A stretch of DNA of 64,000 nt, from NCBI GenBank assembly GCA_004764695.1, contig SMSO01000025.1:605102-669101 (forward strand), given 5' to 3'. Shown piece by piece: positions 41,029 to 54,000 of this stretch (position 1 is its first letter; every line of letters begins with the position of its first letter). The stretch comes from Schizochytrium sp. TIO01. Lineage: Eukaryota > Sar > Bigyra > Thraustochytrida > Thraustochytriidae. The notes below the pieces were generated by a model. The model made no database searches, was not told where the DNA came from, and worked only from the letters and a program-made list of their open reading frames with translations. Position numbers and translations under genes: made by a program.

Positions 41029-41721
41029 ACAGCGCTCTGATAAACTTTCTAAATTTGCGTCTTTGACCTTCTGCATATTATTATGAGTGATGGTATGGAA
41101 CCATCTCCTTATACCTTTTCACGTTACAACAAGTGCCATATTTCCTTCACATAACGCAATACATGATGGAGTAGCTTCAGCATTAGCCGTAGGAAAGTTT
41201 AACTATGTCTATTCCATGGTGGCTAATATGGCTGCACATGTACACTAGATAAATATAGTCTCTTACAGAATAGAAGGTCATCTGCGGCAGGATAATAAAG
41301 ATAAAACAACTTGCACGTTTATGAATTACGAGATTTATATATTCCATACTTGGGTTACCCTCAGGAACCTCCTATACGAGAAGACATGTTGTTTTCTTTT
41401 CTTCTCTGTGTTGTCTGTAGTCAGTGCAGCGCCCATGCCAGGCCAACTGTCAATTATACCTCCTCTACTAAAAGAAAGAACCGGCTACTCTATCTACACT
41501 AAGCCCTATTTTCAAATGAATGTTTTGGTGATATAGCAAAAGGTTTAGCAAATCTCGCAGTTGCCATAATGACGAAGTACGGTGGATAGATTGAGGCCCT
41601 GGCTTTTCTGTCTCAAGGTTGCTGTTAAAATCTAAAATCATTATCCTAAGGACCTAAAAGACATACTGCATCTTGGCTATGGCAATTTCGCCCTGATCTA
41701 CTTACATGGTATAGTAGCTCC
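41029..41721. other. Convergent 3' spacer
   Basis: About 690 AT-rich bases with short chance frames. AATAAA-like words appear near 41290. No gene recognised. Confidence 0.5.
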
Positions 41722-42258
41722 TTATAAAATGAGGCCTGTATTCACTTGCGATAGACCATCGGTTGCCTTAAACTTCTGAGCAGCCTGGTTCTCAGGAATC
41801 TGCTCTTGATTGATGTTTAGCACAGGATCTAGTGCAACTGTTTTCACCATCTCATCCTGCTGTTGCTGATCAAGTGGCTTTGAAGCTGGGACTGGAGATT
41901 TTTCAAGGTGCACAGGTGGCTGATGTGTGAGCAGCACTGGCGTTTTGCCAGTCCCGTCTCCAATTGCTGGAGGTAGGTTGATAGGTAGCTCTTGCGGGGC
42001 TTCGGCTGCAGTCTCCCCGCTCTGAGCTTTCTCTAAAATATCCCTCAGCTTTGCCAGTCGACACCTTTTTATCGCCAGCGCTTTTATGTTTTCATCCACG
42101 GCGACGGCGAGGTCGTCATCAGGTCCGTCCTCCTTGATGAAGTTCTCTAGCTCGCGGTTGGACCTCTCCAGATGTTCGATCGCATTTTCTAGCTCCTTGA
42201 TGTCCAACTCCAGTACGGACGGACCTGAGGTCACAGGTACGTCACCAGCACTATCCAT
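41722..42258 (-). CDS. Tma17/Adc17-like protein (proteasome assembly chaperone candidate)
   Basis: The upstream-most opening of this frame is a GTG; the first well-placed ATG is at 42258 (MDSAGDVPVTSG), giving 178 residues. Residues about 15-80 form a helical hairpin: ELENAIEHLERSNRELENF, an acidic DGPDDDLAVAVDENI turn, then a basic helix KRCRLAKLRDIL. This layout, with the I-x-HL-x-RSN block, resembles yeast Tma17/Adc17, which assists Rpt6-Rpt3 pairing during proteasome base assembly. The remaining 100 residues are Pro/Gln-rich and disordered. Frame and start are fairly secure, the family call is moderate. An ATG at about 42309 would add 17 residues. Confidence 0.55.
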   Translation of the reverse strand: MDSAGDVPVTSGPSVLELDIKELENAIEHLERSNRELENFIKEDGPDDDLAVAVDENIKALAIKRCRLAKLRDILEKAQSGETAAEAPQELPINLPPAIGDGTGKTPVLLTHQPPVHLEKSPVPASKPLDQQQQDEMVKTVALDPVLNINQEQIPENQAAQKFKATDGLSQVNTGLIL

Positions 42259-43709
42259 TCTTTCCGACTGTTGATGGTTCTGATAGTCTTTATTTATTCT
42301 GGGTATTTGCATAGAGAGAGGTTGAACGTTCAAATGATTTTTGATTTGTGACTGAGGAACACTCTCTGCCACAATTGGTACTAGCTCTACTACGTACCTA
42401 GGATACCATAGCAGGAAAGAAAAAATAGATTGGTTACCTTGCCCTCCTTGCTTTGGGAGCACTCTCAGGCAGCTACTATCAGTCTCTTGTAAGTTAGGCA
42501 AAACATCACGCCAAAAACGCCTATGTGATGATGGAAAGTGGCCGTGTATCTCCACAACTGAAGTTCTTTACAATTTTGCAAACAAACGGGCCGTTGCGAT
42601 GCCTGAGAAAAGGGAGAGGAAGCAGGATATGGTTTGGAAGTTGTAAACCTGAAATTTCTCTCAGGTTTATGCACTGTAGTACTTCACTATGTTAGAGCTG
42701 GAAACAGGACCTACACATGCTGCTGAGAAAGCAAGATATCATATCTATTTGATCTGCTGCTGAGAACATCCCGACTATAAATAAAATCCTCTAACCAAAG
42801 TGCAACACCTTACCTCACCTGAGTCTACGCATAGAGGCCTAATGAGCAACGTTTAGAGCTATATATGATTTAATGTCGTTTTAAAGTTTAGCAACTTCAA
42901 TAGCTAAAATTGATATTCGTTACCTTTTAAAACATGAATTCTTCATGAGATATCACCGGGGAAATCATTGTGAATTCTAAAATACTTTGACGTTTAGATA
43001 AGTGAACAGTTCAGAATATGAAACATAGTGAAATTGATTGATATGATTCTTTTTAAAGCAGGGGGTAAATCTTTGCTAATTCTTACACCTCAAAGACGCA
43101 TCCAATCAGGGCACTCATTTTGTGGACAACATGGGGCTAGAGTTTCCAACAGTCTTAAGTTAGACTTTTTAAGTGCGAGTATTGTCCATATAATTTGGCT
43201 TATGCCTATCAATGCTTATATTAATTAAGTAGAGTTTCAACACAACGTATCTGGTTGATTGTAGCAATCCAAAGCCCGGTTTGACAACTGTGAACCGCTA
43301 TAAAACGAAAATTCATTAGAGCCGAATACGTCAAAATAAGTCTAATTAAGTCCAAATAAGTCTGTATGTGCATCAATTCACCTCTGTATCTAATTTTAAT
43401 CCCAATTCTCGATCGTAAATTAACAAGCCCATCGCCATCCACCTTTTAAAATGGACAATGGAATCCATGACCCTGTCCTTACCTTTCTAGCTTGTCTTTA
43501 CCCAAATTTTAGTACGCGACTATGATATAGTGTACGATTTCTACAGTAAAATTGCAAACCTAACTCTTGAAGAATACTTAAGTGCCCATCAGCCATGAGA
43601 TTCACGCTCAGAAGAAGCTTTCCATATTCATCTGCATTTGCAGTTGCAGCTTTTTTACCCTGCAATCAAAGGCCTGGCCTGGACACCACACCTAAGTGAG
43701 CTTTGCCAA
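42259..43709. other. 1.45 kb spacer between two minus-strand genes
   Basis: AT-rich, with only short chance frames. A CTAGGTACG site near 42397 and GGTAACC near 42435 could be splice signals of an upstream exon of the Tma17-like gene, but no exon is recognisable. Confidence 0.45.
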
Positions 43710-46184
43710 TTAAGGATTTATATTTGGGAGGCTGTGACTTCGGCGAAGGCCAGAATAGTTTCGAGTATCTTGGGAACCTGTTGTAGAAGCTATGTAACCA
43801 GTATGTTGCCACCAGCGCTCGTTAGCTCCCTCGATAGTAAGGAGTGCTCCGCTGTTAAGGATAGTATTACGTCCTACCGATGTGCCAAAATCATATTTAC
43901 CTTTTCTATTTGGCCCTTCACGCTTGCGAGCCCAAAGGTTTGCCCACCATCCTCTCTTTGATTTATATTCACTAATATGCTCTCGTAAAATGGGGACGGC
44001 ACCATCAGACTTTCGCTCTTTGATCTCATAAGAGCTTGCTGGTAAGCATTTTGCGCGCCAACTAATTTGCTGAGGTGCTTCTTCTGCACGAAATAAAGCA
44101 TACTCACACATTTCGTTGTCTCCTCGCCAGTTAAGTTTCTTCTTCTGCATTGACTTACGTCTTTGAAGCAAACCATCAGATAAAGCTTCAATATTCCCAC
44201 GCCGTGCACCCGACCCAGGAAGCCATGCCACAACACTTGACCTTAATGACTGTATAGTTGGTGAGCTGAACCGTCCGCCTACCTTGTGATTAAGTTCAAT
44301 GTTTATCTTAGGCTTCTTTAAATTAAAAACGGAAGCTTCTTCAGGAGGCAAATATGTAAAGTTTTCCTGGCCATGTCTATGTTGGAGGCGTTGTTGTCCA
44401 ATCTGCAGACTCATTGCAATATTTGGATCGCTATCACTTCTGCGAATTGAGTTGTTACGATGGACTTCTAAAGTGCTCTTTTGAGGTTTGTGCGGAGAAA
44501 TGTTGCCTGGTTTCTTCTGGGGAAAAGTGTTGTTGCTGCCGTAATATGGATTAGGCTGTGATTTAGAGCGGGATCGTCCAGTTTCAAAAGACGGAGTGCG
44601 ATTGTCTACAAGTTGAGAAGTGACTCTGGAGTCAGGTATTGTCGAAGCACGATAGCGCCCACTATCAGAAGAATAAAAGCTATGATTTTCTCGACACATT
44701 TGCACCTGGGTTGATTTTCCCATATACTTAGGTTGAGTACTGTATGCCTCTTCCCTTTGTTTCAAATCATCCGAAGTGGCCCGGCTGACATAACTTGAGG
44801 GGTAACTTGCTACCATAGAGCTTTGCCCGGTTGTTTCTGAAGAGTGATGGTTCAGACCTACGTTGACGCGCTGAGGGATGTAGACAAACCTACTGTTGGA
44901 GTCAATATCTACTGGATTTTGAACGTTTTCACTGGTCGAGCAGGATGAATTTAGTAAAACCCTTTGAGGCATCTCGGCATCTCTTGGAATGTGCTGTTCG
45001 CCACGATTTCCTTTGGTACTGACATTTTGGTGTTTCTTTCCAATCTCATCACTCAGATAGACATACGGATTTGGAGGCTGCATTTTATAACAAAAAGTCG
45101 GATCCGCAGCCCGGGGAAAATGAAGACTCGGGTTCTGGCTTACAGACTGAGATAACGTGGATTGAAAATACCTTGGTGAAGTACTGTACTTACTTGTCAT
45201 CTGCGATGGTGACCCAGACTTTACAGAGTTGTTAAAGTTTTGTCCCTTATGTATGAAAAAAGACGGGCTCGATTCTAACGTGTCAATATGTTGTTTTGGT
45301 TTGTAAGTGTTCTGAGACTTTCCCTGTCGTTTTGATTCCTTATTGAAAAGACTAAATGATTCTATTGGGAAATCTGTGTGTGCCTTTTCCTCGCTATGAT
45401 CTTGGTTTGGTGAAACGCGATCCAGTTCTTCTTTTTTATCATTTCTTTCTTGGTATGGATTCCAAGCAGTGTCAAGGTTGATATCTGTTACGGTCAGAAC
45501 CTTAATGTTTGAAATCTTTGCAGAACGTCTATAAGTTAAGTTTGGAGATCGTGGTCCAGCATACAACTTTGAGTATTGCCTTTCGTGACTAGAACTGTGC
45601 CTTTCACGATTTGTTGAAGACTCCAACACTACATTTTGAGGAGGCAATCTTTGAGTTTTAAGATCCTCTTGGCCTAGGCTGCTATAACATGCCAATTGTT
45701 TTGATTGATCTCCATCCTGAAATGAATGATTGTCTGTTTTTGGAATCGAAGAAGAGGTCATGTATCGGCAGCTGGTATTGTATAAGTCTGATTTCTGCTG
45801 CATTTGAGTTTTATCGCTTAATATTTGATTTTGGACGTTCTTTGTGCAGTGCAAGTCTTTGGAGACGTAAGAGACTCTATAGTCATATTTATGATTTTTG
45901 AGTGGCGCCTGAGACGGCGCAGACAGGGAAGCTTCCATATCATTTCGTTGGCATCGGCCGAAGTTAAGTTGAAGTGAGCCTGGATCTGCGAAATCAGGTT
46001 GTTCATTGAAAGAACGTCGACGTTCAGTATGTATGACGTTTGGCTCTGCTATTTGATCCAAAACAACATTCGCCTCAGTATGCTTTACGACGCCCGGGTC
46101 TTCCTTATACTCGTATCTTCGTAGAGTAATGCCGCACCCAGGTATTTGCCAGGGCTCTCGTCTCTCTTCGAATGTAAACGACAT
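43710..46184 (-). CDS. Large disordered protein with three 14-3-3-type motifs
   Basis: An 824-residue protein, Ser/Gln/Asn/Pro-rich and mostly disordered, with no recognised domain. Three matches to the mode-1 14-3-3 binding pattern RSxSxP occur: RSKSQP at 539-544, RSDSDP at 582-587 and RSHSLP at 815-820. The last two share a longer context, RRSxSxPNI. The C-terminal 200 residues are more ordered and Trp-rich (ISWRAKCLPAS, GWWANLWARKREG, NERWWQHTG). ATG at 46184 (MSFTFEERREPW). Frame length without a stop in AT-rich surroundings argues for a real gene. It could be a phosphorylation-controlled scaffold, but this rests on motifs alone. Confidence 0.75.
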   Translation of the reverse strand: MSFTFEERREPWQIPGCGITLRRYEYKEDPGVVKHTEANVVLDQIAEPNVIHTERRRSFNEQPDFADPGSLQLNFGRCQRNDMEASLSAPSQAPLKNHKYDYRVSYVSKDLHCTKNVQNQILSDKTQMQQKSDLYNTSCRYMTSSSIPKTDNHSFQDGDQSKQLACYSSLGQEDLKTQRLPPQNVVLESSTNRERHSSSHERQYSKLYAGPRSPNLTYRRSAKISNIKVLTVTDINLDTAWNPYQERNDKKEELDRVSPNQDHSEEKAHTDFPIESFSLFNKESKRQGKSQNTYKPKQHIDTLESSPSFFIHKGQNFNNSVKSGSPSQMTSKYSTSPRYFQSTLSQSVSQNPSLHFPRAADPTFCYKMQPPNPYVYLSDEIGKKHQNVSTKGNRGEQHIPRDAEMPQRVLLNSSCSTSENVQNPVDIDSNSRFVYIPQRVNVGLNHHSSETTGQSSMVASYPSSYVSRATSDDLKQREEAYSTQPKYMGKSTQVQMCRENHSFYSSDSGRYRASTIPDSRVTSQLVDNRTPSFETGRSRSKSQPNPYYGSNNTFPQKKPGNISPHKPQKSTLEVHRNNSIRRSDSDPNIAMSLQIGQQRLQHRHGQENFTYLPPEEASVFNLKKPKINIELNHKVGGRFSSPTIQSLRSSVVAWLPGSGARRGNIEALSDGLLQRRKSMQKKKLNWRGDNEMCEYALFRAEEAPQQISWRAKCLPASSYEIKERKSDGAVPILREHISEYKSKRGWWANLWARKREGPNRKGKYDFGTSVGRNTILNSGALLTIEGANERWWQHTGYIASTTGSQDTRNYSGLRRSHSLPNINP

Positions 46185-47923
46185 TGACTCAAATCAGTGT
46201 GTAGCACGACAACTCACGAAGCGTGCTTCAATGCCGATTGGAAACTGACTCTCTTACCTAGGTCTGGAGACTATCTATTCAGAGGAAGATTTAAATCTTA
46301 TTATTGAAGTAGTAAATGATAATAGACATCTATTCTGCTAGTGTTGTTGAAATAGCTTTGATTACTAAAAGATACATACGTATACCCTTTGTGTAAGTGC
46401 ACAGCCTCCTGACAGGTCGAGAACTTGTCGTGTACACGAGTGTTATCATCATCATGTGACACATACGCATATAGATCCGGTTCCATTTTGTATCCGTTTG
46501 GTGGAACATATGTTATTCCTATTGCAGAAGGATAAATTTAATTCATATAAATTAGCAGTAGTAAGCAGTGCTCAAATGCTCTAATGATGCGAACCCTGTG
46601 GTCAAACTTGGTTTATATGAAAGGTACTTGCCATTGAATTTGGAAATATGTGACTTGACTCATATTCTTGATGGTAGTCCAGCTTCCTTCGGAGTAACAA
46701 TCCAAAGAGTCCACTTGACACATTTGTGTCCATGAGAAGAAGTGCAATTTTCTTTTTAAAACGTTGAATCAAGAACATTTTTTTTTGTAACGGATAAAAT
46801 TAAAATCTCAAAACCTTGCCCCCAGGAATCATCTATTGCTGAAACTTAAGGCAAAGCATTCGCTTACAGAGTATTGTATTCAAGCATACACACTGTAACA
46901 AATTTGAACCGGGTCTACATTTTATTTAACTTTTCTTTTTTTTGGGGGGGGGTGGTTCTAGTTTTATTCTTGGTGTCACCAGGGTTTTTGTTCTATTTCC
47001 AGAATTTCATTGGCCTATGCTATCGCCAGGAAACGCTTTCTTTCTAGCCCATTTTATTCCAATGGGTGCTCTGTTTCTTCTTTTGTTTCTATTTTCAGTC
47101 TTCCTATTAATCTGGCTTTGTATGAACAAATCGTTAAGTAAAACGCAGTTAGTGATATTTGGCGATTTAGCGTGGAGCGATTAGCGAGGGATGGATAAAT
47201 AAATGAAGGAAAGAATAGTTTAGGATTAACATTAAAAAACCACTGCCGAAGTCTGTGAAGTCCAAGCCTTGGAGTGAGCATGTTCTTTTCGAGATATTCT
47301 AGTAAATACACACATACTTGTAAACTTTTCCTGAGAAACTTCAATACCGCCTCAACATAAAGCGGCAGAAAATATGAATGAGTTTAGCTAGCCCCAAAGT
47401 ATGTCGCTCTCGCCAAACGCTTCTCTAGATTCTAGAGTTGACATCTCTATTTTTATCTTTCTTTCAAAAGTCGTCATGTTGTGTTTTAATTAAAATAATA
47501 TGCAGCCAAGAATCTAACCTCACCTAACCTAATCTAGCTCTCCTGTCCGACACTCTTCAGTTCGACTCTAAACATTCTGCAAATACCCAGCCCGATCCGG
47601 AACCCCAATAACATAATTAGCCTCCTCCTCTTTCTCCTGAGCTTGTCATCCTTGTCAGACTACCTCTGCACGCTCCACTACATGAGCTAACTTGCAATAG
47701 TTTTTAATCAATCTTTTAGTATGGGTACTCGTATTTGTCATGATGAAGTGATTTGAATGAGTTATCGATTTGTTGCATCACCCAAGAGCGTATAATTATC
47801 AAAGTTATAAGAAAAGGAGAGGACAACACTAAAACCGAATAAAACCAAACAAAAGAAGATTAGTAAGTACAATTTTTTAATTTAAAATAAGAAAGAAGAA
47901 TAGGTCGGTAAATTTTGGTAAAT
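46185..47923. other. 1.7 kb spacer
   Basis: AT-rich region upstream of the disordered-protein gene and downstream of the giant gene. A T8G9 tract lies at 46936-46952. CCTAACCT-type words occur near 47517-47533. No supportable gene. Confidence 0.5.
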
Positions 47924-48050
47924 TTAGGCTGATGCAATGAGACCATGAGTTCGCAGCTTGCTCAATAAATCATTCACTTGGCTCCGTGACTCATTCAACC
48001 AGTCCCGAAGTTTCTCACATTCATCACGCAGGGCTTGAATTTCTGATTGG
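47924..48050 (-). other. C-terminal coiled coil of the giant protein
   Basis: The last about 40 residues change abruptly from Ser/Thr/Gly-rich repeats to a charged heptad helix with Leu/Ile spacing. In fibrous proteins such a helix often drives trimerisation; here that is inferred. Confidence 0.6.
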
Positions 48051-51000
48051 CTATACGAAGCAGATATCGTCAAACCACCTATAGTTCCATCTCCAGGGTC
48101 ATAGGTTGCCGAAATGTCAGTCACAGCGGTAGCTTGCGAACCAATCACCTGGTTCCCTCCAACAGATATCGTACCAACATTCGAAATAGCGGTACCGTCA
48201 AAAGAAACACTTTCAATAATTACAGTGCCGGAAGAGGAGCTTACAGTCAATGACGTTGCGCCTGTATGAGAAATTGAGGCAATGTCGTTACTAAGCGAGA
48301 CATCGCCTGTCATGCTGAGAGACACAACATCCGAAATGGCATTGCTTGTGCTAAATGAAACTCCCTGTACAACCACATCACCACCAGACGAAATGGTCAA
48401 CGCACTGCTATCTGCATGCGAAATTGTGGATGCGCCTGAAGCACCGAACGCTAGGTTTCCACCGGACGTCATATCGCCACTTGTGGTCAGCGTTGAGACA
48501 CTCAAAGCGCCAGTACTTGTGATTGCACCTGTTTTCATGGTAACTCCTGAAACAACGACGTTGCCACCAGAAGTGATTGACAAGTCTGCATTTGCAGCGC
48601 CAGTGTGAGTAATGGCTTGAGCAGAAGATGAAGTCAATGCGATCCCTCCAGCGCTGCTGGTCAAGGTGCCTGTCATGCCGATTGTACTGGCACCGCTCAC
48701 AGCCCCTCCGTTCATTGTGACTCCATGAACAACCACATCACCACCAGACGAAATAGTCAATGCACTGCTATCTGCATGCGAAATTGTGGATGCGCCTGAC
48801 GCGCTGAACGCTAGGTTGCCACCAGACGTAATATCACCACTTGTGGTCAGTGTTGAGACACTCAGAGCGCCCGTACTTGTGATCGCACCCCCATTCATTG
48901 TAACACTATTCACAATAACGTTGCCACCAGAAGTGATTGACAAGTCTGCATTTGCAGCGCCAGTGTGAGTAATGGCTTGAGCTGAAGATGACGTCAATGC
49001 GATCCCTCCAGCGCTGCTGGTCAAGGTGCCTGTCATGCCGATTGTACTGGCACCGCTCACAGCCCCTCCGTTCATTGTGACTCCATGAACAACCACATCA
49101 CCACCAGACGAAATAGTCAATGCACTGCTATCTGCATGCGAAATTGTGGATGCGCCTGAAGCACTGAACGCTAGGTTTCCACCAGACGTAATATCACCAC
49201 TCGTGGTCAGTGTTGAGACACTCAGAGCGCCCGTGCTTGTGATCGCACCCCCATTCATTGTAACACTATTCACAATAACGTTGCCACCAGAAGTGATTGA
49301 CAAGTCTGCATTTGCAGCGCCAGTGTGAGTAATGGCTTGAGCAGAAGATGAAGTCAATGCGATCCCGCCAGCGCTGCTAGTCAAGGTGCCTGTCATGCCG
49401 ATTGTACTGGCACCGCTCACAGCCCCTCCGTTCATTGTGACTCCATGAACAACCACATCACCACCAGACGAAATAGTCAATGCACTGCTATCTGCATGCG
49501 AAATTGTGGATGCGCCTGACGCGCTGAACGCTAGGTTGCCACCAGACGTAATATCACCACTTGTGGTCAGTGTTGAGACACTCAGAGCGCCCGTACTTGT
49601 GATCGCACCTCCATTCATTGTGACACTATTCACAATAACGTTGCCACCAGAAGTGATTGACAAGTCTGCATTTGCAGCGCCAGTGTGAGTAATGGCTTGA
49701 GCTGAAGATGAAGTCAATGCGATCCCTCCAGCGCTGCTGGTCAAGGTGCCTGTCATGCCGATTGTACTGGCCCCGCTCACAGCACCTGCGTTCATCGTAA
49801 CGCCATCAACAACGACGTTGCCACCAGAAGTGATTGACAAGTCTGCATTTGCAGCGCCAGTGTGAGTAATGGCTTGAGCAGAAGATGAAGTCAATGCGAT
49901 CCCTCCAGCGCTGCTGGTCAAGGTGCCTGTCATGCCAATTGTACTGGCACCGCTCACAGCCCCTCCGTTCATTGTGACTCCATGAACAACCACATCACCA
50001 CCAGACGAAATAGTCAATGCACTGCTATCTGCATGCGAAATTGTGGATGCGCCTGACGCGCTGAACGCTAGGTTGCCACCAGACGTAATATCACCACTTG
50101 TGGTCAGTGTTGAGACACTCAGAGCGCCCGTACTTGTGATCGCACCTCCGTTCATTGTAACACTATTCACAATAACGTTGCCACCAGAAGTGATTGACAA
50201 GTCTGCATTTGCAGCGCCAGTGTGAGTAATGGCTTGAGCTGAAGATGAAGTCAATGCGATCCCTCCAGCGCTGCTAGTCAAGGTGCCTGTCATGCCGATT
50301 GTACTGACACCGCTCACAGCACCTCCGTTCATTGTGACTCCATGAACAACCACATCACCACCAGACGAAATAGTCAATGCACTGCTATCTGCATGCGAAA
50401 TTGTGGATGCGCCTGACGCGCTGAACGCTAGGTTGCCACCAGACGTAATATCACCACTTGTGGTCAGTGTTGAGACACTCAGAGCGCCCGTACTTGTGAT
50501 CGCACCTCCATTCATTGTAACACTATTCACAATAACGTTGCCACCAGAAGTGATTGACAAGTCTGCATTTGCAGCGCCAGTGTGAGTAATGGCTTGAGCA
50601 GAAGATGACGTCAATGCGATCCCTCCAGCGCTGCTAGTCAAGGTGCCTGTCATGCCGATGGTACTGGCACCGCTCACAGCACCTCCGTTCATTGTGACTC
50701 CATGAACAACCACATCACCACCAGACGAAATAGTCAATGCACTGCTATCTGCATGCGAAATTGTGGATGCGCCTGACGCGCTGAACGCTAGGTTGCCACC
50801 AGACGTAATATCACCACTTGTGGTCAGTGTTGAGACACTCAGAGCGCCCGTACTTGTGATCGCACCTCCATTCATTGTAACACTATTCACAATAACGTTG
50901 CCACCAGAAGTGATTGACAAGTCTGCATTTGCAGCGCCAGTGTGAGTAATGGCTTGAGCTGAAGATGACGTCAATGCAATCCCTCCAGCGCTGCTGGTCA

Positions 51001-54000
51001 AGGTGCCTGTCATGCCGATTGTACTGGCACCGCTCACAGCACCTGCGTTCATCGTAACGCCATCGACAACGACGTTGCCACCAGAAGTGATTGACAAGTC
51101 TGCATTTGCAGCGCCAGTGTGAGTAATGGCTTGAGCAGAAGATGAAGTCAATGCGATCCCTCCAGCGCTGCTAGTCAAGGTGCCTGTCATGCCAATTGTA
51201 CTGGCACCGCTCACAGCCCCTCCGTTCATTGTGACTCCATGAACAACCACATCACCACCAGACGAAATAGTCAATGCACTGCTATCTGCATGCGAAATTG
51301 TGGATGCGCCTGACGCGCTGAACGCTAGGTTGCCACCAGACGTAATATCACCACTTGTGGTCAGTGTTGAGACACTCAGAGCGCCCGTACTTGTGATCGC
51401 ACCTCCGTTCATTGTAACACTATTCACAATAACGTTGCCACCAGAAGTGATTGACAAGTCTGCATTTGCAGCGCCAGTGTGAGTAATGGCTTGAGCTGAA
51501 GATGAAGTCAATGCGATCCCTCCAGCGCTGCTGGTCAAGGTGCCTGTCATGCCGATTGTACTGACACCGCTCACAGCACCTCCGTTCATTGTGACTCCAT
51601 GAACAACCACATCACCACCAGACGAAATAGTCAATGCACTGCTATCTGCATGCGAAATTGTGGATGCGCCTGACGCGCTGAACGCTAGGTTGCCACCAGA
51701 CGTAATATCACCACTTGTGGTCAGTGTTGAGACACTCAGAGCGCCCGTACTTGTGATCGCACCTCCATTCATTGTAACACTATTCACAATAACGTTGCCA
51801 CCAGAAGTGATTGACAAGTCTGCATTTGCAGCGCCAGTGTGAGTAATGGCTTGAGCAGAAGATGACGTCAATGCGATCCCGCCAGCGCTGCTGGTCAAGG
51901 TGCCTGTCATGCCGATTGTACTGGCACCGCTCACAGCACCTCCGTTCATTGTGACTCCATGAACAACCACATCACCACCAGACGAAATAGTCAATGCACT
52001 GCTATCTGCATGCGAAATTGTGGATGCGCCTGACGCGCTGAACGCTAGGTTGCCACCAGACGTAATATCACCACTTGTGGTCAGTGCTGAGACACTCAGA
52101 GCGCCCGTACTTGTGATCGCACCTCCATTCATTGTAACACTATTCACAATAACGTTGCCACCAGAAGTGATTGACAAGTCTGCATTTGCAGCGCCAGTGT
52201 GAGTAATGGCTTGAGCTGAAGATGACGTCAATGCAATCCCTCCAGCGCTGCTGGTCAAGGTGCCTGTCATGCCGATTGTACTGGCCCCGCTCACAGCACC
52301 TGCGTTCATCGTAACGCCATCAACAACGACGTTGCCACCAGAAGTGATTGACAAGTCTGCATTTGCAGCGCCAGTGTGAGTAATGGCTTGTGCAGAAGAT
52401 GACGTCAATGCGATCCCTCCAGCGCTGCTAGTCAAGGTGCCTGTCATGCCGATGGTACTGGCACCGCTCACAGCACCTCCGTTCATTGTGACTCCATGAA
52501 CAACCACATCACCACCAGACGAAATAGTCAATGCACTGCTATCTGCATGCGAAATTGTGGATGCGCCTGACGCGCTGAACGCTAGGTTGCCACCAGACGT
52601 AATATCACCACTTGTGGTCAGTGTTGAGACACTCAGAGCGCCCGTACTTGTGATCGCACCCCCATTCATTGTAACACTATTCACAATAACGTTGCCACCA
52701 GAAGTGATTGACAAGTCTGCATTTGCAGCGCCAGTGTGAGTAATGGCTTGAGCTGAAGATGACGTCAATGCAATCCCTCCAGCGCTACTGGTCAAGGTGC
52801 CTGTCATGCCGATTGTACTGGCACCGCTCACAGCACCTCCGTTCATTGTGACTCCATGAACAACCACATCACCACCAGACGAAATAGTCAATGCACTGCT
52901 ATCTGCATGCGAAATTGTAGATGCGCCTGAAGCGCTGAACGCTAGGTTTCCACCAGACGTAATATCACCACTTGTGATCAGTGTTGAGACACTCAGAGCG
53001 CCCGTACTTGTAATCGCACCTCCGTTCATTGTAACACTATTCACAATAACGTTGCCACCAGAAGTGATTGACAAGTCTGCATTTGCAGCGCCAGTGTGAG
53101 TAATGGCTTGAGCAGAAGATGAAGTCAATGCGATCCCTCCAGCGCTACTGGTCAAGGTGCCTGTCATGCCGATTGTACTGGCCCCGCTCACAGCACCAGC
53201 GTTCATCGTAACGCCATCAACAACGACGTTGCCACCAGAAGTGATTGACAAGTCTGCATTTGCAGCGCCAGTGTGAGTAATGGCTTGTGCAGAAGATGAC
53301 GTCAATGCGATCCCTCCAGCGCTGCTAGTCAAGGTGCCTGTCATGCCGATGGTACTGGCACCGCTCACAGCACCTCCGTTCATTGTGACTCCATGAACAA
53401 CCACATCACCACCAGACGAAATAGTCAATGCACTGCTATCTGCATGCGAAATTGTGGATGCGCCTGACGCGCTGAACGCTAGGTTGCCACCAGACGTAAT
53501 ATCACCACTTGTGGTCAGTGTTGAGACACTCAGAGCGCCCGTACTTGTGATCGCACCCCCATTCATTGTAACACTATTCACAATAACGTTGCCACCAGAA
53601 GTGATTGACAAGTCTGCATTTGCAGCGCCAGTGTGAGTAATGGCTTGAGCTGAAGATGACGTCAATGCAATCCCTCCAGCGCTACTGGTCAAGGTGCCTG
53701 TCATGCCGATTGTACTGGCACCGCTCACAGCACCTCCGTTCATTGTGACTCCATGAACAACCACATCACCACCAGACGAAATAGTCAATGCACTGCTATC
53801 TGCATGCGAAATTGTAGATGCGCCTGAAGCGCTGAACGCTAGGTTTCCACCAGACGTAATATCACCACTTGTGATCAGTGTTGAGACACTCAGAGCGCCC
53901 GTACTTGTAATCGCACCTCCGTTCATTGTAACACTATTTACAATAACGTTGCCACCAGAAGTGATTGACAAGTCTGCATTTGCAGCGCCAGTGTGAGTAA

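Noticed and set aside
46942-47184. 80-codon plus-strand hydrophobic frame
   Set aside because: Starts in a T/G homopolymer region and has the hydrophobic look expected of translated T-rich spacer.
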